In this document: piece by piece, positions 35,755 through 47,996 of the stretch
How the letters are laid out: the number at the start of each line of letters is the position of its first letter
How positions within the stretch are numbered: position 1 is the first letter of the stretch
Source: Shewanella aquimarina
GTDB lineage: Bacteria > Pseudomonadota > Gammaproteobacteria > Enterobacterales > Shewanellaceae
Length of the DNA: 64,000 bases
Assembly (NCBI RefSeq): GCF_023349185.1
Contig: NZ_JAKIKY010000009.1
Coordinates: 1 to 64,000, forward strand
Direction of reading: 5' to 3'
Made by a program: the position numbers and the translations under genes
The notes under the pieces: generated by a model
What the model was told of the DNA's origin: nothing
What the model saw: the letters and a program-made list of their open reading frames with translations, nothing else
Database searches by the model: none

Positions 35755-36870
35755 ATGTACAACGAGTCCCCAATCATTCGCCGCCCTTCGACACGTATCT
35801 ATGTGGGCGATGTGCCTATCGGTGATGGCGCGCCCATAGCCGTGCAATCCATGACCAACACCCGCACCACAGATGTGGAGGCCACGGTGGCTCAGATCCG
35901 CGCGCTGGAAAATGTTGGCGCCGATATCGTACGTGTCTCTGTGCCGACCATGGATGCCGCCGAGGCGTTCAAGGTGATCAAGCAGCAGACTAAGATCCCG
36001 CTGATCGCCGACATTCATTTCGATTACCGTATCGCGCTCAAGGTGGCGGAATATGGCGTAGATTGTCTGCGTATTAACCCGGGCAATATAGGCAACGAAG
36101 AGCGTATCCGTAACGTGGTGGAGTGCGCCCGCGACAAGAATATCCCGATCCGTATCGGTGTTAACGGCGGTTCGTTAGAGAAAGATCTGATGGACAAGTA
36201 CAAGGAGCCGACGCCGCAGGCCTTGCTCGAGTCGGCCATGCGTCATGTGGATATTCTCGACAGACTCAATTTCGATCAGTTTAAGGTAAGCGTTAAGGCG
36301 TCTGACGTCTTCCTTGCGGTGGAGTCTTACCGCCTGCTGGCCAAGCAGATCAAACAGCCGCTCCACCTTGGGATCACCGAGGCCGGTGGCGCCCGTGCCG
36401 GCGCCGTGAAGTCGGCGGTTGGCCTGGGCATGTTGTTGGCCGAAGGCATAGGCGACACCCTGCGTGTCTCGCTGGCTGCCGATCCCGTCGAGGAGATCAA
36501 GGTCGGTTTCGACATCCTCAAATCTCTGCGTATTCGCTCACGTGGCATCAACTTCATCGCCTGCCCTTCTTGCTCGCGTCAGGAGTTCGATGTGATCGCC
36601 ACAGTGAACGAGCTGGAGCGTCGTTTGGAAGATGTGGTGACCCCTATGGATGTCTCCATCATAGGTTGTGTGGTCAATGGTCCGGGCGAAGCCCTGGTAT
36701 CGGATATTGGCCTAACGGGTGGTAACCGTAAGAGCGGCTACTACGACGACGGTGTGCGCCAGAAGGAGCGTTTCGACAACGAGCATATCGTCGATCAGCT
36801 CGAGGCGAAGATCCGCGCCAAGGTCGCCAGCGTCGACGCGCGTATTCCGACCACCGATATCACGGAATAA
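35755..36870 (+). CDS. ispG: Flavodoxin-dependent HMBPP synthase IspG
   Basis: IspG makes HMBPP in the MEP isoprenoid pathway. The 371-residue protein has the TIM-barrel part ([22 protein letters not shown]) and the iron-sulfur ligands in [10 protein letters not shown] (about residues 270-279) and CVVNGPGEA (about 305-313). The length equals that of E. coli IspG. It follows rodZ by 19 bp, and a hairpin region separates it from hisS. Confidence 0.97.
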   Translation: MYNESPIIRRPSTRIYVGDVPIGDGAPIAVQSMTNTRTTDVEATVAQIRALENVGADIVRVSVPTMDAAEAFKVIKQQTKIPLIADIHFDYRIALKVAEYGVDCLRINPGNIGNEERIRNVVECARDKNIPIRIGVNGGSLEKDLMDKYKEPTPQALLESAMRHVDILDRLNFDQFKVSVKASDVFLAVESYRLLAKQIKQPLHLGITEAGGARAGAVKSAVGLGMLLAEGIGDTLRVSLAADPVEEIKVGFDILKSLRIRSRGINFIACPSCSRQEFDVIATVNELERRLEDVVTPMDVSIIGCVVNGPGEALVSDIGLTGGNRKSGYYDDGVRQKERFDNEHIVDQLEAKIRAKVASVDARIPTTDITE

Positions 36871-36945
36871 CCCTTTACTTGCTGCGCAGAAGATGGGGCT
36901 TTTAGCCCCGTTTGTGGCGCAGCTCACTGGCGCGCTGCGCCGGTT

Positions 36946-36973
36946 TTGCGTTTATTGTTGATGCGCCTATAAT
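36946..36973 (+). promoter_or_regulatory. Candidate hisS promoter
   Basis: TTGCGT (36946-36951) and TATAAT (36968-36973) are separated by 16 bp. The -10 box lies between GCGCC and GGCGC arms that are followed by a T run, so the same bases might also fold as an ispG terminator. Confidence 0.5.
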
Positions 36974-37023
36974 GCGAGGCGCTTTTTTATTTTTTACAGC
37001 TAAATTTCGGACGAGTTGATACA

Positions 37024-38295
37024 GTGGCAAAACAGATTCAAGCGATTCGCGGAATGAACGATATTCTGCCGACCCAGAGCCCGCTATGGCAAAAACTAGA
37101 AGCAGTGTTGCGTGATACCGTTGCGGCCTATGGTTACAGCGAGATCCGCACTCCTATCGTAGAGAGTACCGACCTGTTCAAACGTTCCATCGGCGAAGTG
37201 ACAGATATCGTCGAGAAAGAGATGTATACCTTTGCCGATCGCAATGGCGATCTGCTGACGCTGCGCCCTGAAGGCACTGCCTCTACCGTGCGTGCGGGTA
37301 ACGAGCATGGCCTGCTATATAATCAGGAGCAGCGTCTGTGGTACATGGGTCCCATGTTCCGCCACGAGCGTCCACAGAAGGGGCGCTACCGTCAATTTAA
37401 CCAGTTTGGTGTCGAGGTCTATGGTATCGCCTCGGCCGATATTGACGCCGAAGTCTTGATGATGTCCCACCGCCTGTGGCAAAAGCTAGGTATCAGCGAG
37501 CATGTGAAGCTGGAGCTGAACACCCTGGGGGATGCACAGGAGCGCGCGGCCTACCGTGACGCCCTGGTTGCCTTCCTGGAGCAGCACAAAGAAAAGCTGG
37601 ACGAAGACAGCCAGCGCCGCATGTATTCAAATCCGCTACGTGTGCTCGACAGCAAGAACCCTGAAGTTCAAGCGCTTTTGGGCGATGCCCCGGCGCTAAT
37701 GGACTACCTCGGCGAAGAAAGTCGCGGCCATTTTGCACATTTGTGTGAACTACTTGAAGCCGTTGGCATCCAATACGAAATTAACCCTCGTCTGGTGCGT
37801 GGTTTAGATTACTATAACCGCACCGTATTCGAGTGGGTCACCGACAGCCTGGGTGCCCAGGGAACAGTGTTGGCCGGTGGTCGTTACGACGGCCTAGTCG
37901 GTCAGCTAGGCGGCAAAGACACCCCAGCGGTAGGTTTCGCCATGGGGCTTGAGCGCATCGTATTGATGCTGGAGACGCTGGCGCTAACCGACGATGTATC
38001 GGGTCCGGTCGATGTGTATGTCACCGCCATGGGCGATGATTGCCGTGTGGCGGCCATCAAGGTGGCGCAGCAGTTACGTGAAGTAGACGGCCTTAAGGTG
38101 ATGAGTCACTGCGGCGGCGGTAACTTCAAGAAGCAGATGAAACGTGCCGATAAGAGCGGCGCCAAGCTTGCCATAGTGATCGGCGAGACCGAACTGGCCA
38201 ATGGTCAGGTGGCGCTTAAATATCTGCGCGAAGATAAAGAACAAGAATTGGTTGCACAGGATTCGTTAGCAGCTTACGTTGCAGAACTGATTTAA
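37024..38295 (+). CDS. hisS: Histidyl-tRNA synthetase
   Basis: This 423-residue class II synthetase charges tRNA-His. Motif 2 is [21 protein letters not shown] (about residues 111-131), the histidine signature [16 protein letters not shown] is at about 257-272, and GFAMGLERI is motif 3. [14 protein letters not shown] IRGMNDILP begins the protein. The length matches E. coli HisS (424). yfgM and bamB follow closely on the same strand. Confidence 0.98.
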   Translation: MAKQIQAIRGMNDILPTQSPLWQKLEAVLRDTVAAYGYSEIRTPIVESTDLFKRSIGEVTDIVEKEMYTFADRNGDLLTLRPEGTASTVRAGNEHGLLYNQEQRLWYMGPMFRHERPQKGRYRQFNQFGVEVYGIASADIDAEVLMMSHRLWQKLGISEHVKLELNTLGDAQERAAYRDALVAFLEQHKEKLDEDSQRRMYSNPLRVLDSKNPEVQALLGDAPALMDYLGEESRGHFAHLCELLEAVGIQYEINPRLVRGLDYYNRTVFEWVTDSLGAQGTVLAGGRYDGLVGQLGGKDTPAVGFAMGLERIVLMLETLALTDDVSGPVDVYVTAMGDDCRVAAIKVAQQLREVDGLKVMSHCGGGNFKKQMKRADKSGAKLAIVIGETELANGQVALKYLREDKEQELVAQDSLAAYVAELI

Positions 38296-38309
38296 AGAGG
38301 AAGAGAAAC

Positions 38310-38933
38310 GTGGAAATTTATAGCACAGAAGAACAACAAGTCGATGCTATCAAACAGTTCTGGAAAGACTATGGCAACTCGATTGTCATCGGTGCCGTGG
38401 TAGGCCTGGGTGGTCTATACAGCTGGAACTACTATTCAGATTACAAGGTGGCTCAGGCAGAAGAAGCCTCTGAAGCCTTCCAAACCATCAGCAACTCGGT
38501 CAAAGCCGATTCTAGCATGCTGGCGGCCGCCGAGAGCTTTGCGAAAGACCATGACGGTCAGCAGGGCTATCAGGCACTACTACAACTTATCGTGGCTAAG
38601 GCCGCGGTAGAAGCCGGTGAGCTGGACAAGGCCGAGCAGGCTCTGAAGCAGATCCTCATCAGCAAGCCAGAAGAAGGCTTGGTGGCGGTTGCAACATTGC
38701 GTCTTGCCCGCGTGCAGGCCGAGCAAGGCCAGCTGGCGACGGCGTTGGCGACCCTGGAGCAGCTTAACACGCCATCGTTTGCCGTACAGCGTGATGAATT
38801 AAAAGGTGATTTCCTGGTGCGTCAAGGCGAAGCCGATAAGGCTAAGAGCGCCTATCAGTCGGCCCTGGACAACGGCGGAGCGACTTCAAGCCCAGCCTTG
38901 CAGATGAAGCTAGATAACCTGAACAAGGCATAA
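38310..38933 (+). CDS. yfgM: YfgM family inner-membrane TPR protein
   Basis: The 207-residue protein starts at a GTG (AGGAAGAG upstream) and has a cytoplasmic N-terminus (MEIYSTEEQQVDAIKQFWKDYG), one membrane segment (about 24-42) and TPR-like helices in the periplasm. E. coli YfgM associates with the SecYEG translocon and PpiD as a chaperone relay. Placement between hisS and bamB is conserved. Confidence 0.94.
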   Translation: MEIYSTEEQQVDAIKQFWKDYGNSIVIGAVVGLGGLYSWNYYSDYKVAQAEEASEAFQTISNSVKADSSMLAAAESFAKDHDGQQGYQALLQLIVAKAAVEAGELDKAEQALKQILISKPEEGLVAVATLRLARVQAEQGQLATALATLEQLNTPSFAVQRDELKGDFLVRQGEADKAKSAYQSALDNGGATSSPALQMKLDNLNKA

Positions 38934-38944
38934 GGAAGCTGCCC

Positions 38945-40132
38945 ATGAAGTCTTGGTGCAAAACATTACTGGCTTGCAGCTTGAGCCTGGGGTTGTTGTC
39001 GGCCTGTTCTTCCAACGACGTTGAAGAAGAGCCGGTAAGTCCGCTGCCGCAGATCGAAGCGAGTGTCTTTCCCGAGGTGAGCTGGAGTGCTTCCGTCGGC
39101 AGTGGTGTCGGTGATTATTACTCTAAGATCCGTCCGGCCGTGCGTTACGGCAAGTTGTTCGTCATGGATCGTTACGGCGAAGTGACCGCCTACGACGAAG
39201 CCAGCGGCGAGCAGGTCTGGTCATTGGATATCAGCTCCTGGTTTAAGGAAGGCGCCTTGTCTAAGAACAAGGGCGCGCGTCTCTCCTCAGGCATTACCGC
39301 TGCCCGTAATAAGGTGTTTTTCGGTGGTGAGAGTGGCCTACTGGGCGCCGTCGATGCCGAAACCGGCGAGATGGTCTGGCATGTGACCGCCGGTGGTGAG
39401 CTGCTGTCGGCGCCAACTGTGGGCGAAGATGTGGTCGTGGTTCACACAAGTACCGGTGGCCTGGAAGCCTATAACGTCGATGACGGCGAGAAGCTCTGGG
39501 TTTACGAGAGCAAGCTGCCTACCCTGACCCTGAGGGGGACAGGTTCGGCCGCCTATGAGGCCGGTGGCTTCTTCGTCGGCACAGCCGATGGCAAGGTTGC
39601 GGTCGTGGTGAAAAGCAATGGTCAGGCCGCCTGGGAGCAGCCTATCTATACACCTAAGGGCGGCAACGAGTTTACCCGTATGGCCGACGTGGACATGAAG
39701 CCGCTTATCGTGGGCGAGAACATCTATGCGGTGAGCTATAACGGTAATCTGGTGTCGATGGAGCTGCGCAGCGGACGTGTCGTCTGGAGCCGTAAATATT
39801 CTAGCTTCAACGAGTTGGCTTCTGCCGGTCTGAACCTCTACCTGGTGGATGACCATGGTCGCATCTATGCGGTCGATAAGCGCAATGGCCTGGAAAGCTG
39901 GAGCAACAACGAGCTGACCAACCGCGAGTTGACCTCACCTGTCGTCTTCAAAGACTACCTGGTGGTGGGTGACTTCGAAGGCTATCTGCATTTCATCGAT
40001 CGTACCTCTGGCAAGCTGGTTGGCCGCGTCGACGTGGATAGTTCAGGTTTATTTAGCCAGCCACTGGTAATAGATGATAAGATCTACGTCCAGAGTCGTG
40101 GCGGCAAGGTAGCAAGAATTACGCTTCCCTAA
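38945..40132 (+). CDS. bamB: Outer membrane assembly lipoprotein BamB
   Basis: BamB is the beta-propeller scaffold of the BAM complex. The 395-residue lipoprotein has a lipobox LLSACSS (Cys at about residue 21) and PQQ-like propeller repeats, with recurrent D/E-x-x-x-G-x-x-x-W strands (DAETGEMVWHV, NVDDGEKLWVYE, ELRSGRVVWSR). AAGGAAG precedes the ATG. The length is close to E. coli BamB (392). A terminator follows. Confidence 0.96.
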   Translation: MKSWCKTLLACSLSLGLLSACSSNDVEEEPVSPLPQIEASVFPEVSWSASVGSGVGDYYSKIRPAVRYGKLFVMDRYGEVTAYDEASGEQVWSLDISSWFKEGALSKNKGARLSSGITAARNKVFFGGESGLLGAVDAETGEMVWHVTAGGELLSAPTVGEDVVVVHTSTGGLEAYNVDDGEKLWVYESKLPTLTLRGTGSAAYEAGGFFVGTADGKVAVVVKSNGQAAWEQPIYTPKGGNEFTRMADVDMKPLIVGENIYAVSYNGNLVSMELRSGRVVWSRKYSSFNELASAGLNLYLVDDHGRIYAVDKRNGLESWSNNELTNRELTSPVVFKDYLVVGDFEGYLHFIDRTSGKLVGRVDVDSSGLFSQPLVIDDKIYVQSRGGKVARITLP

Positions 40133-40152
40133 GGCGAGCTTTAACAGTTTTT

Positions 40153-40186
40153 AAAGCCCCTGGACCTTGTGCTGGGGGCTTTTTAT
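40153..40186 (+). terminator. bamB terminator
   Basis: AAGCCCC and GGGGGCTT arms around a 12-base loop are followed by TTTTTATTT. Confidence 0.8.
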
Positions 40187-40226
40187 TTAAGATATTCAGA
40201 TAGATTTGTAGATTAGAGGCAAAAAA

Positions 40227-41696
40227 ATGATTCCAGTTGTGGCCCTGGTAGGCCGACCAAACGTAGGTAAGTCGACCCTGTTCAATCGTCTTACGCGCAC
40301 CAGAGACGCCTTGGTAGCTGACTACCCAGGTCTGACTCGGGATCGTAAGTATGGTCGTGCACATCTGTCTGGTTACGAATTTATCGTGGTAGATACCGGT
40401 GGTATCGACGGTACCGAAGAGGGGATCGAGACCCGCATGGCCGAGCAGTCGCTGGCGGCGATCGAAGAAGCCGATGTGGTACTGTTTCTCACTGACGCCC
40501 GCGCGGGCCTGACGGCCGCCGACGAGGCGATTGCCGAGCATCTGCGTCGCCGCGAGAAGACCACCTTCGTGGTGGCCAACAAGGTTGATGGTATCGACGC
40601 CGACTCTGCCTGTGGCGAGTTCTGGGCCCTGGGCCTGGGTGAGGTATACCAGATGGCCGCCGCCCAAGGGCGCGGCGTGACCAATATGATCGAATACGCG
40701 CTGACCCCCTACGCCGAGGCCATGGGGCTGAACCGTGAAGGTGAAGGCGAAGAGGAAGCCGACGAGCGTCAGTACACAGAGGAAGAGGCCGAGGCCGAGC
40801 AGCAGCGTCTGCAGGATCTGCCGATCAAGCTGGCAATTATCGGTAAGCCTAACGTGGGTAAGTCGACCCTGACTAACCGTATCCTGGGTGAAGAGCGCGT
40901 CGTGGTCTATGACGAGCCAGGCACGACCCGTGACAGCATCTATATTCCGCTGGAGCGCGATGGTCAGGAGTATGTGATCATCGACACCGCCGGCGTGCGT
41001 CGTCGCAGCAAGGTACATGAAACCGTCGAGAAATTCTCGGTGATCAAGACCCTTAAGGCGGTCGAAGACGCCAACGTGGTGCTCTTGGTAGTCGATGCCC
41101 GCGAGGGGATAGCCGAGCAAGATCTTGGCCTGCTGGGCTTTGCCCTGAACGCAGGTCGCGCCTTGGTGATCGCGGTCAACAAGTGGGACGGTATCGATCA
41201 GGACGTGAAGGAGCGCGTGAAGAGTGAACTTGACCGTCGTCTTGGCTTTATCGACTTCGCCCGCATTCACTTTATTTCGGCGCTGCACGGCACGGGTGTT
41301 GGTCACCTTTTCGAGTCGGTAGAGGAAGCCTACGAGAGCGCCACGCGCCGTGTGAGCACCTCAATGCTGACCCGTATCATGCAGATGGCCCAGGATGATC
41401 ACCAGCCGCCTCTGGTTAACGGTCGCCGCGTTAAGCTCAAATACGCCCACGCCGGTGGATATAACCCGCCTATCGTGGTTATCCATGGTAACCAGGTTAA
41501 GAAGCTGCCCGATTCCTACAAGCGCTTCATGATGAACTACTACCGTCGCTCTCTCAAGGTGATGGGTACGCCGATTCAGGTACGCTTCCAGGAAGGGGGC
41601 AACCCGTTCGAAGGGCTCAACACCAAGAAGCTCACCGTGAGCCAGGAGCGCCGTCGTAAGCGCATGATGAGCCATATCAAGGACAAGAAGAAGTAA
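40227..41696 (+). CDS. der: Ribosome assembly GTPase Der (EngA)
   Basis: Der is the double-G-domain GTPase needed for 50S maturation. G1 motifs GRPNVGKS (about residues 8-15) and GKPNVGKS (about 207-214) begin the two GTPase domains; DTGG and DTAG are the two G3 motifs, NKVD and NKWD the two G4 motifs. An acidic linker ([21 protein letters not shown]) lies between them, and a KH-like domain ends the protein. Length 489, as in E. coli (490). Confidence 0.98.
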   Translation: MIPVVALVGRPNVGKSTLFNRLTRTRDALVADYPGLTRDRKYGRAHLSGYEFIVVDTGGIDGTEEGIETRMAEQSLAAIEEADVVLFLTDARAGLTAADEAIAEHLRRREKTTFVVANKVDGIDADSACGEFWALGLGEVYQMAAAQGRGVTNMIEYALTPYAEAMGLNREGEGEEEADERQYTEEEAEAEQQRLQDLPIKLAIIGKPNVGKSTLTNRILGEERVVVYDEPGTTRDSIYIPLERDGQEYVIIDTAGVRRRSKVHETVEKFSVIKTLKAVEDANVVLLVVDAREGIAEQDLGLLGFALNAGRALVIAVNKWDGIDQDVKERVKSELDRRLGFIDFARIHFISALHGTGVGHLFESVEEAYESATRRVSTSMLTRIMQMAQDDHQPPLVNGRRVKLKYAHAGGYNPPIVVIHGNQVKKLPDSYKRFMMNYYRRSLKVMGTPIQVRFQEGGNPFEGLNTKKLTVSQERRRKRMMSHIKDKKK

Positions 41697-41713
41697 CTTT
41701 CTCTGTCTCACTA

Positions 41714-41745
41714 AAAAAGGTCAGCCTAGTGCTGGCCTTTTTGTT
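41714..41745 (+). terminator. der terminator
   Basis: AAGGTCAGC and GCTGGCCTT arms, with one imperfect pair, are followed by TTTTGTT. Confidence 0.75.
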
Positions 41746-41887
41746 ATCTCGGTGTTTTATCCTGCCCGCTCTCTTGCCTTTGGTCTTATAGACTACTTAT
41801 TGCAAGCAAGTCGAGCCTTTATAGGGATGCCGACTATACTCAAGAGTGCAGTAATTAAGGTAGTTTAACTCACCTGAGGATAGTGTT

Positions 41888-42421
41888 ATGAAACACCAAC
41901 AACCCCTGCTGCTTGCCGCCACGCTGGCTCTCTTGGCTGGTGCCGCCCAGGCTGCAGATAAACAGGCCTTACTCGAAGATGCACTCAATGCCGCGCCGCC
42001 GACCCTGAGGGATAAGGTTACAGTGATGGACTGGGACAATAATGTCCTGCAAAAGGGTAGTGTCGACTATACCTGTTTCCCGACCCCACCTAGTCTGCAA
42101 GGCACGGCGCCCATGTGTATGGATGGGCCTTGGATGGAGTGGGCCGATGCCTGGATGAATAAGAAGCCGTTTCAGGCCAAGGCAGTGGGGATCTCCTATA
42201 TGCTGGCCGGTGATGGTGGCGCGAGCAATACCGATCCCTACGCCGAGGGCGAAACCGCCGATAATCAGTGGATTGTCGAGGGGCCGCACCTGATGATTCT
42301 CATGCCGGATCCCGCCTTGCTCGACAGTCTGCCTACCGACCCTTACGCCGGTGGCCCCTACGTGATGTGGAAGGGCACACCTTACGCGCACATCATGGTG
42401 CCGGTCGGCCCGAGAAAATAG
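41888..42421 (+). CDS. Exported protein of unknown function
   Basis: The 177-residue protein has a clear signal peptide (cleavage after AAQA, about residue 21). The mature part has recurring features of a compact periplasmic domain: VTVMDWDNNVLQKGSVDYTCFPTPP, MCMDGPWMEWADAWM, SYMLAGDGGASNTDPYA, and GPHLMILMPDPALLDSLPTDPYAGGPYVMWKGTPYAHIMVP. I recall similar uncharacterised proteins in many proteobacteria but no name or function. It stands alone between der and xseA. Confidence 0.75.
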   Translation: MKHQQPLLLAATLALLAGAAQAADKQALLEDALNAAPPTLRDKVTVMDWDNNVLQKGSVDYTCFPTPPSLQGTAPMCMDGPWMEWADAWMNKKPFQAKAVGISYMLAGDGGASNTDPYAEGETADNQWIVEGPHLMILMPDPALLDSLPTDPYAGGPYVMWKGTPYAHIMVPVGPRK

Positions 42422-42451
42422 GCCTTGGATTTTTTGCTAAGTACTCATTTT

Positions 42452-42474
42452 AACGCCCGTAAGGGCGTTTTTTA
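42452..42474. terminator. Terminator between the exported protein and xseA
   Basis: AACGCCC-GTAA-GGGCGTT with flanking A/T runs suits both convergent genes. Confidence 0.8.
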
Positions 42475-42482
42475 TGTGAGGG

Positions 42483-43811
42483 TTAAACTACCGTCGATTG
42501 CACCTCGCCATCGACCAGCTTAGTGGTGAGGCGATCGCCTGTGCTGACATCTTGAGTGCTGTGCAGCACCTTGCCCTGTGCGTCTAGGGTGATGCTATAG
42601 CCGCGGCTCAGGGTCGCCAATGGGCTGACGGTTTCCAGCTGGTGGGCGGCATATTGCAGCGACTTTTCCGCCGTCTTGAGCTTGGCCTGCATGGCGCCGT
42701 GCAGCCTTTGACTCTGGTGGCTCAGGCGGCTCGATGCCAGGGCCAGCTGATGACTGGGAGAGACCTGATTTAATCTGGCATGCAGGGATTGTTGGCGACG
42801 CTCTAACTTGTGCAGCTTGGCGGTTAATGCGGCGTTGAGCCTGAGCTGCAGCTCGTCGAATCTCTGCTCATACTGCTCTAGGCGGCGCTTGGGGTCTTGT
42901 CGCTCTAGTCTATGGTGTAGCTGGCTGAAACGCTGGGCCTGTTTTAGCCCATAGTGCTGCCACCCCTGCTTGAGGCGTGTCATGGCCATCTTGAGTTTAT
43001 CGGCCTTGCTGAGCGCATCCTGAGACAGTAGCTCGGCCGCGGCAGAAGGGGTAGGGGCACGTAGATCGGCGACATAGTCGCTGATGGTGGTGTCCACCTC
43101 ATGGCCCACCGCCGAGACCACGGGCAGGGCGCTGTTATAGATGGTGTGGGCCAGGGCCTCGCTGTTGAAACACCAGAGATCTTCTAGGGAACCGCCGCCA
43201 CGGGTGAGCAGCAGCACATCCACCTCCATCCGGTCGTTGGCCTGCATGATGGCATGGATTAGCGACTTATCGGCGTGTTCGCCCTGCACCTGGCTGGGGT
43301 AGATGATCACCTCGATAGAAGGATCGCGTCTTTGTAAGACATGGAGCACGTCTCTGATGGCGGCGCCGGTGGCAGAGGTGATCACCCCTATGCGTTGAAT
43401 GTTTTCTGGTAGCGGGCGTTTGGTGTCGGCGGCAAACAGGCCCTCGGCGGCCAGCGTCATCTTGAGGGCTTCATACTGCTGCGCCAGTAAACCATCGCCG
43501 GCGGGGAGCATGGATTCTATGATCAGCTGATAGTCGCCCCTGGGCTCGTAGACGCTGATGGCGCCCTTGACCAACACCTGCTGGCCATTGGCCGGGCGGA
43601 AGGTGACCGCACGATTGCGACCCTTAAACATGGCGGCGCGGATCTGGGCGTAATTGTCCTTTAGGGTGAGATACCAGTGGCCTGAGCTGGGGGCCGAAAA
43701 ATTGGATATTTCTGCTTCGAGCCAGACTTTACCCAGTTCACCTTCGAGTAATTGCCGCACTTCTCCATTGAGGCGCGATACGGTGTAAACATTATTTTTC
43801 GGCATTTTCAT
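42483..43811 (-). CDS. xseA: Exodeoxyribonuclease VII large subunit
   Basis: XseA degrades single-stranded DNA with XseB. The 442-residue protein has an N-terminal OB-fold ([45 protein letters not shown]), a catalytic core with [23 protein letters not shown] and [18 protein letters not shown], then a long coiled-coil (about 270-400) and the ending LSRGYSI. xseB is not adjacent. It diverges from guaB, as in many gammaproteobacteria. Confidence 0.97.
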   Translation of the reverse strand: MKMPKNNVYTVSRLNGEVRQLLEGELGKVWLEAEISNFSAPSSGHWYLTLKDNYAQIRAAMFKGRNRAVTFRPANGQQVLVKGAISVYEPRGDYQLIIESMLPAGDGLLAQQYEALKMTLAAEGLFAADTKRPLPENIQRIGVITSATGAAIRDVLHVLQRRDPSIEVIIYPSQVQGEHADKSLIHAIMQANDRMEVDVLLLTRGGGSLEDLWCFNSEALAHTIYNSALPVVSAVGHEVDTTISDYVADLRAPTPSAAAELLSQDALSKADKLKMAMTRLKQGWQHYGLKQAQRFSQLHHRLERQDPKRRLEQYEQRFDELQLRLNAALTAKLHKLERRQQSLHARLNQVSPSHQLALASSRLSHQSQRLHGAMQAKLKTAEKSLQYAAHQLETVSPLATLSRGYSITLDAQGKVLHSTQDVSTGDRLTTKLVDGEVQSTVV

Positions 43812-43851
43812 AGATATTTTGCTGCTAAAGCGACTTTTTTACTATTTTCCA

Positions 43852-45397
<1,546 letters not shown>

Positions 45398-45409
45398 TTA
45401 TTGAAATCA

Positions 45410-45442
45410 GGCAGTGTCATTGAAAAATACACTGCCTTTTCT
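45410..45442 (+). terminator. Hairpin between guaB and guaA
   Basis: GGCAGTGT and ACACTGCC form an 8-bp stem followed by TTTTCTT. It may attenuate guaBA transcription. Confidence 0.7.
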
Positions 45443-45499
45443 TAAGCCAGGTCTTACTAAATGACATTGGCGAAAAATCTGAAAGATAAAAGGTAAAGC

Positions 45500-47077
45500 A
45501 TGAGCAACATTCATGATCATAAGATCCTTATCCTCGATTTTGGATCTCAGTACACGCAATTAATTGCCCGCCGTATCCGTGAGATCGGTGTTTACTGTGA
45601 GCTTTGGGCCTGGGATGTGTCTGAAGAGCAGATCAAAGCCTTTGCGCCTAACGGTATCATCTTGGCCGGTGGCCCAGAGAGCGTCACCGCCGACAACTCG
45701 CCTCGTGCCCCTGAATATGTGTTTAACGCCGGCGTGCCAGTACTCGGCATCTGCTATGGCATGCAGACCATGTCAGAGCAGCTGGGCGGCAAGGTGATTC
45801 AAGGCATTGGCGAAGGTGAGTTCGGCTATGCCCAGGTTGAAGTTCAGGCGGCTTCAGAGCTGTTCAAGAGCATCGAAGATGCGGTCAGCGACAGCGGTAA
45901 GGCGCTGCTGGATGTCTGGATGAGCCATGGTGACAAGGTCTCTGAGATCCCAGAAGGTTTCGTGACAGTCGCTAAGACAGATACCTGTCCTTATGCGGCC
46001 ATGGCTAACGAAGAGAAGCGTTTCTACGGCGTTCAGTTCCACCCAGAAGTGACCCACACCCGTCAGGGCAAGCGTATGCTGGAGCATTTCGCCCTGGATA
46101 TCTGTCAGTGTGAGGCCAACTGGAAGCCGGCTTCTATCATCGAAGACGCTGTCGCTCGCATCAAGGAGCAGGTGGGTGATGACGAGGTTATCTTGGGTCT
46201 GTCAGGTGGTGTCGACTCTTCGGTGGTGGCCATGCTGCTACACCGCGCCATCGGCAGCAAGCTGACCTGTGTGTTTGTCGACAACGGTCTACTGCGTCTG
46301 AATGAGGCCGACCAGGTCCTCGAGATGTTTGGCGATCACTTCGGGCTGAATATCGTTCACGTCGATGCCGAGTCACGTTTCCTCGATGCGCTGGCAGGCG
46401 AGGCCGACCCAGAAGCCAAGCGTAAGATCATCGGCAAGGTGTTTGTCGATATCTTCGACGAAGAGTCGCGCAAGTGCGTTAACGCCAAGTGGCTGGCGCA
46501 GGGTACCATCTATCCTGATGTTATCGAATCGGCGGGCAGTGCTACCGGTAAGGCGCACGTGATCAAGTCACACCATAACGTCGGCGGTCTGCCGGATGAT
46601 ATGGAGCTGGGTCTGGTCGAGCCGCTGCGTGAGCTGTTTAAGGATGAGGTGCGTAAGATTGGTTTAGAGCTGGGCCTGCCTTACAACATGCTCTACCGTC
46701 ACCCATTCCCTGGCCCAGGCCTAGGAGTACGTGTGCTGGGTGAAGTGAAGAAAGAGTACTGTGACCTGCTACGCCGCGCCGATGCTATCTTCATCGAAGA
46801 GCTGCACAAGGCCGACCTGTACAACAAGGTGAGCCAGGCCTTTACCGTCTTCCTGCCGGTTCGCAGTGTAGGCGTGATGGGTGATGGTCGTAAGTATGAC
46901 TGGGTAGTATCGCTGCGTGCGGTAGAAACCATCGACTTTATGACGGCGCACTGGGCACATCTGCCATACGATTTCCTCGGCAGAGTCTCAAACCGTATCA
47001 TCAATGAGATCGACGGTATCTCTCGTGTGGTTTACGATATCTCAGGTAAGCCACCTGCAACCATCGAGTGGGAATAA
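45500..47077 (+). CDS. guaA: GMP synthase (glutamine-hydrolysing)
   Basis: GuaA converts XMP to GMP. The 525-residue protein has a class I glutaminase (GICYGMQ at about residues 84-90, catalytic Cys86; HPE near 181-183), an ATP-pyrophosphatase domain ([11 protein letters not shown]-loop at about 232-241) and the C-terminal dimerisation domain ending [10 protein letters not shown]. Length equals E. coli GuaA. Confidence 0.98.
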   Translation: MSNIHDHKILILDFGSQYTQLIARRIREIGVYCELWAWDVSEEQIKAFAPNGIILAGGPESVTADNSPRAPEYVFNAGVPVLGICYGMQTMSEQLGGKVIQGIGEGEFGYAQVEVQAASELFKSIEDAVSDSGKALLDVWMSHGDKVSEIPEGFVTVAKTDTCPYAAMANEEKRFYGVQFHPEVTHTRQGKRMLEHFALDICQCEANWKPASIIEDAVARIKEQVGDDEVILGLSGGVDSSVVAMLLHRAIGSKLTCVFVDNGLLRLNEADQVLEMFGDHFGLNIVHVDAESRFLDALAGEADPEAKRKIIGKVFVDIFDEESRKCVNAKWLAQGTIYPDVIESAGSATGKAHVIKSHHNVGGLPDDMELGLVEPLRELFKDEVRKIGLELGLPYNMLYRHPFPGPGLGVRVLGEVKKEYCDLLRRADAIFIEELHKADLYNKVSQAFTVFLPVRSVGVMGDGRKYDWVVSLRAVETIDFMTAHWAHLPYDFLGRVSNRIINEIDGISRVVYDISGKPPATIEWE

Positions 47078-47104
47078 CTCCGCGATAGGTTGAGATGATT
47101 GATG

Positions 47105-47134
47105 AAAGGGGCATAGCGATATGCCCTTTTTTAT
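47105..47134 (+). terminator. guaA terminator
   Basis: AAAGGGGCATA and TATGCCCTTTT arms with a 4-base loop are followed by a T run. Confidence 0.85.
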
Positions 47135-47238
47135 TTGAGTGACATAATTCACCTGGCCGATAGAGCCATGCATAAACATTACCCTTAAAAACATTGCCTT
47201 TGAAAAATGGCCGAGTGAACCTAAGTAATAGAGAGCAG

Positions 47239-47775
47239 ATGAGTAAGGCAGTTGAAGAGCAAGCCAGCCTGGAGCAGCAGGCGGTAAAAGATGAAGCCTA
47301 TATGCGCCAAGCCATGGCACTGGCCGCCGAGGCCGAGTCGCGGGGGGAGGTTCCCGTAGGTGCGCTATTGGTGAAAGACGATAAAGTGATTGCCACAGGC
47401 TTTAACCTTAGCATCTGTCGTCATGATGCCAGTGCCCACGCCGAGATGGAGTGTATTCGCGCTGCGGGTCAGGCGGTGGAGAACTATCGTCTGCTCGATA
47501 CCACGCTGTACGTGACCTTAGAGCCCTGCGCCATGTGCGCCGGTGCCATGGTGCATGCCAGGATCGCGCGTTTGGTGTATGGCGCGGCCGATCTCAAGAC
47601 GGGCGCGGCGGGGAGTGTGGTGGATCTGGTGCGCAGCAGGGCCTTCAATCATCAGTTAACCGTGACCTCAGGCGTGTTGGCCGAGGAGTGTGGCGAGCAG
47701 CTCAGCGCCTTCTTTCGTCGGCGGCGTCAGGAGAAGAAGGCGTTGAAGATGGCCGAAAAAAAACAAGGGCAATAG
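47239..47775 (+). CDS. tadA: tRNA adenosine(34) deaminase
   Basis: TadA makes inosine at the wobble base of tRNA-Arg. From the ATG at 47239 it has 178 residues. HAEMECIR (about residues 68-75) supplies the zinc His and catalytic Glu; PCAMCAGAMVHARI (about 98-111) supplies the Cys pair. The N-terminal 15 residues before AYMRQAMALA are variable. The terminator stem overlaps the stop codon, so ribosomes finishing translation cover it. Confidence 0.96.
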   Translation: MSKAVEEQASLEQQAVKDEAYMRQAMALAAEAESRGEVPVGALLVKDDKVIATGFNLSICRHDASAHAEMECIRAAGQAVENYRLLDTTLYVTLEPCAMCAGAMVHARIARLVYGAADLKTGAAGSVVDLVRSRAFNHQLTVTSGVLAEECGEQLSAFFRRRRQEKKALKMAEKKQGQ

Positions 47776-47789
47776 CCCTTGTTTTTATT
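47759..47789 (+). terminator. tadA terminator overlapping the stop codon
   Basis: AAACAAGGGC-AATA-GCCCTTGTTT is a perfect 10-bp stem; the tadA TAG lies in the loop and right arm. A T run follows. Confidence 0.85.
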
Positions 47790-47996
47790 TGTCGGTCACT
47801 CAACTTTTTAGCCCGGTGGATTGTCGTTATCGGGATGCTTAATAAAAGTGAAGTACTGTTTCTGCCTGTTAATCGTATGCTGGTGGCGTATTTTAAGCAG
47901 GGTTCTTCTACGTGAAGACAGATTATTTAAGGCTTTTTTTCTCATAATGAACCTCCATTAGGCCGCTGCGCTATCTATATCACAAGCTTTAGCTCA

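Noticed and set aside
40119..41306. A 395-codon open frame antisense to der
   Set aside because: It is the mirror of the highly conserved der gene in GC-rich codons, has no family pattern and no ribosome site.
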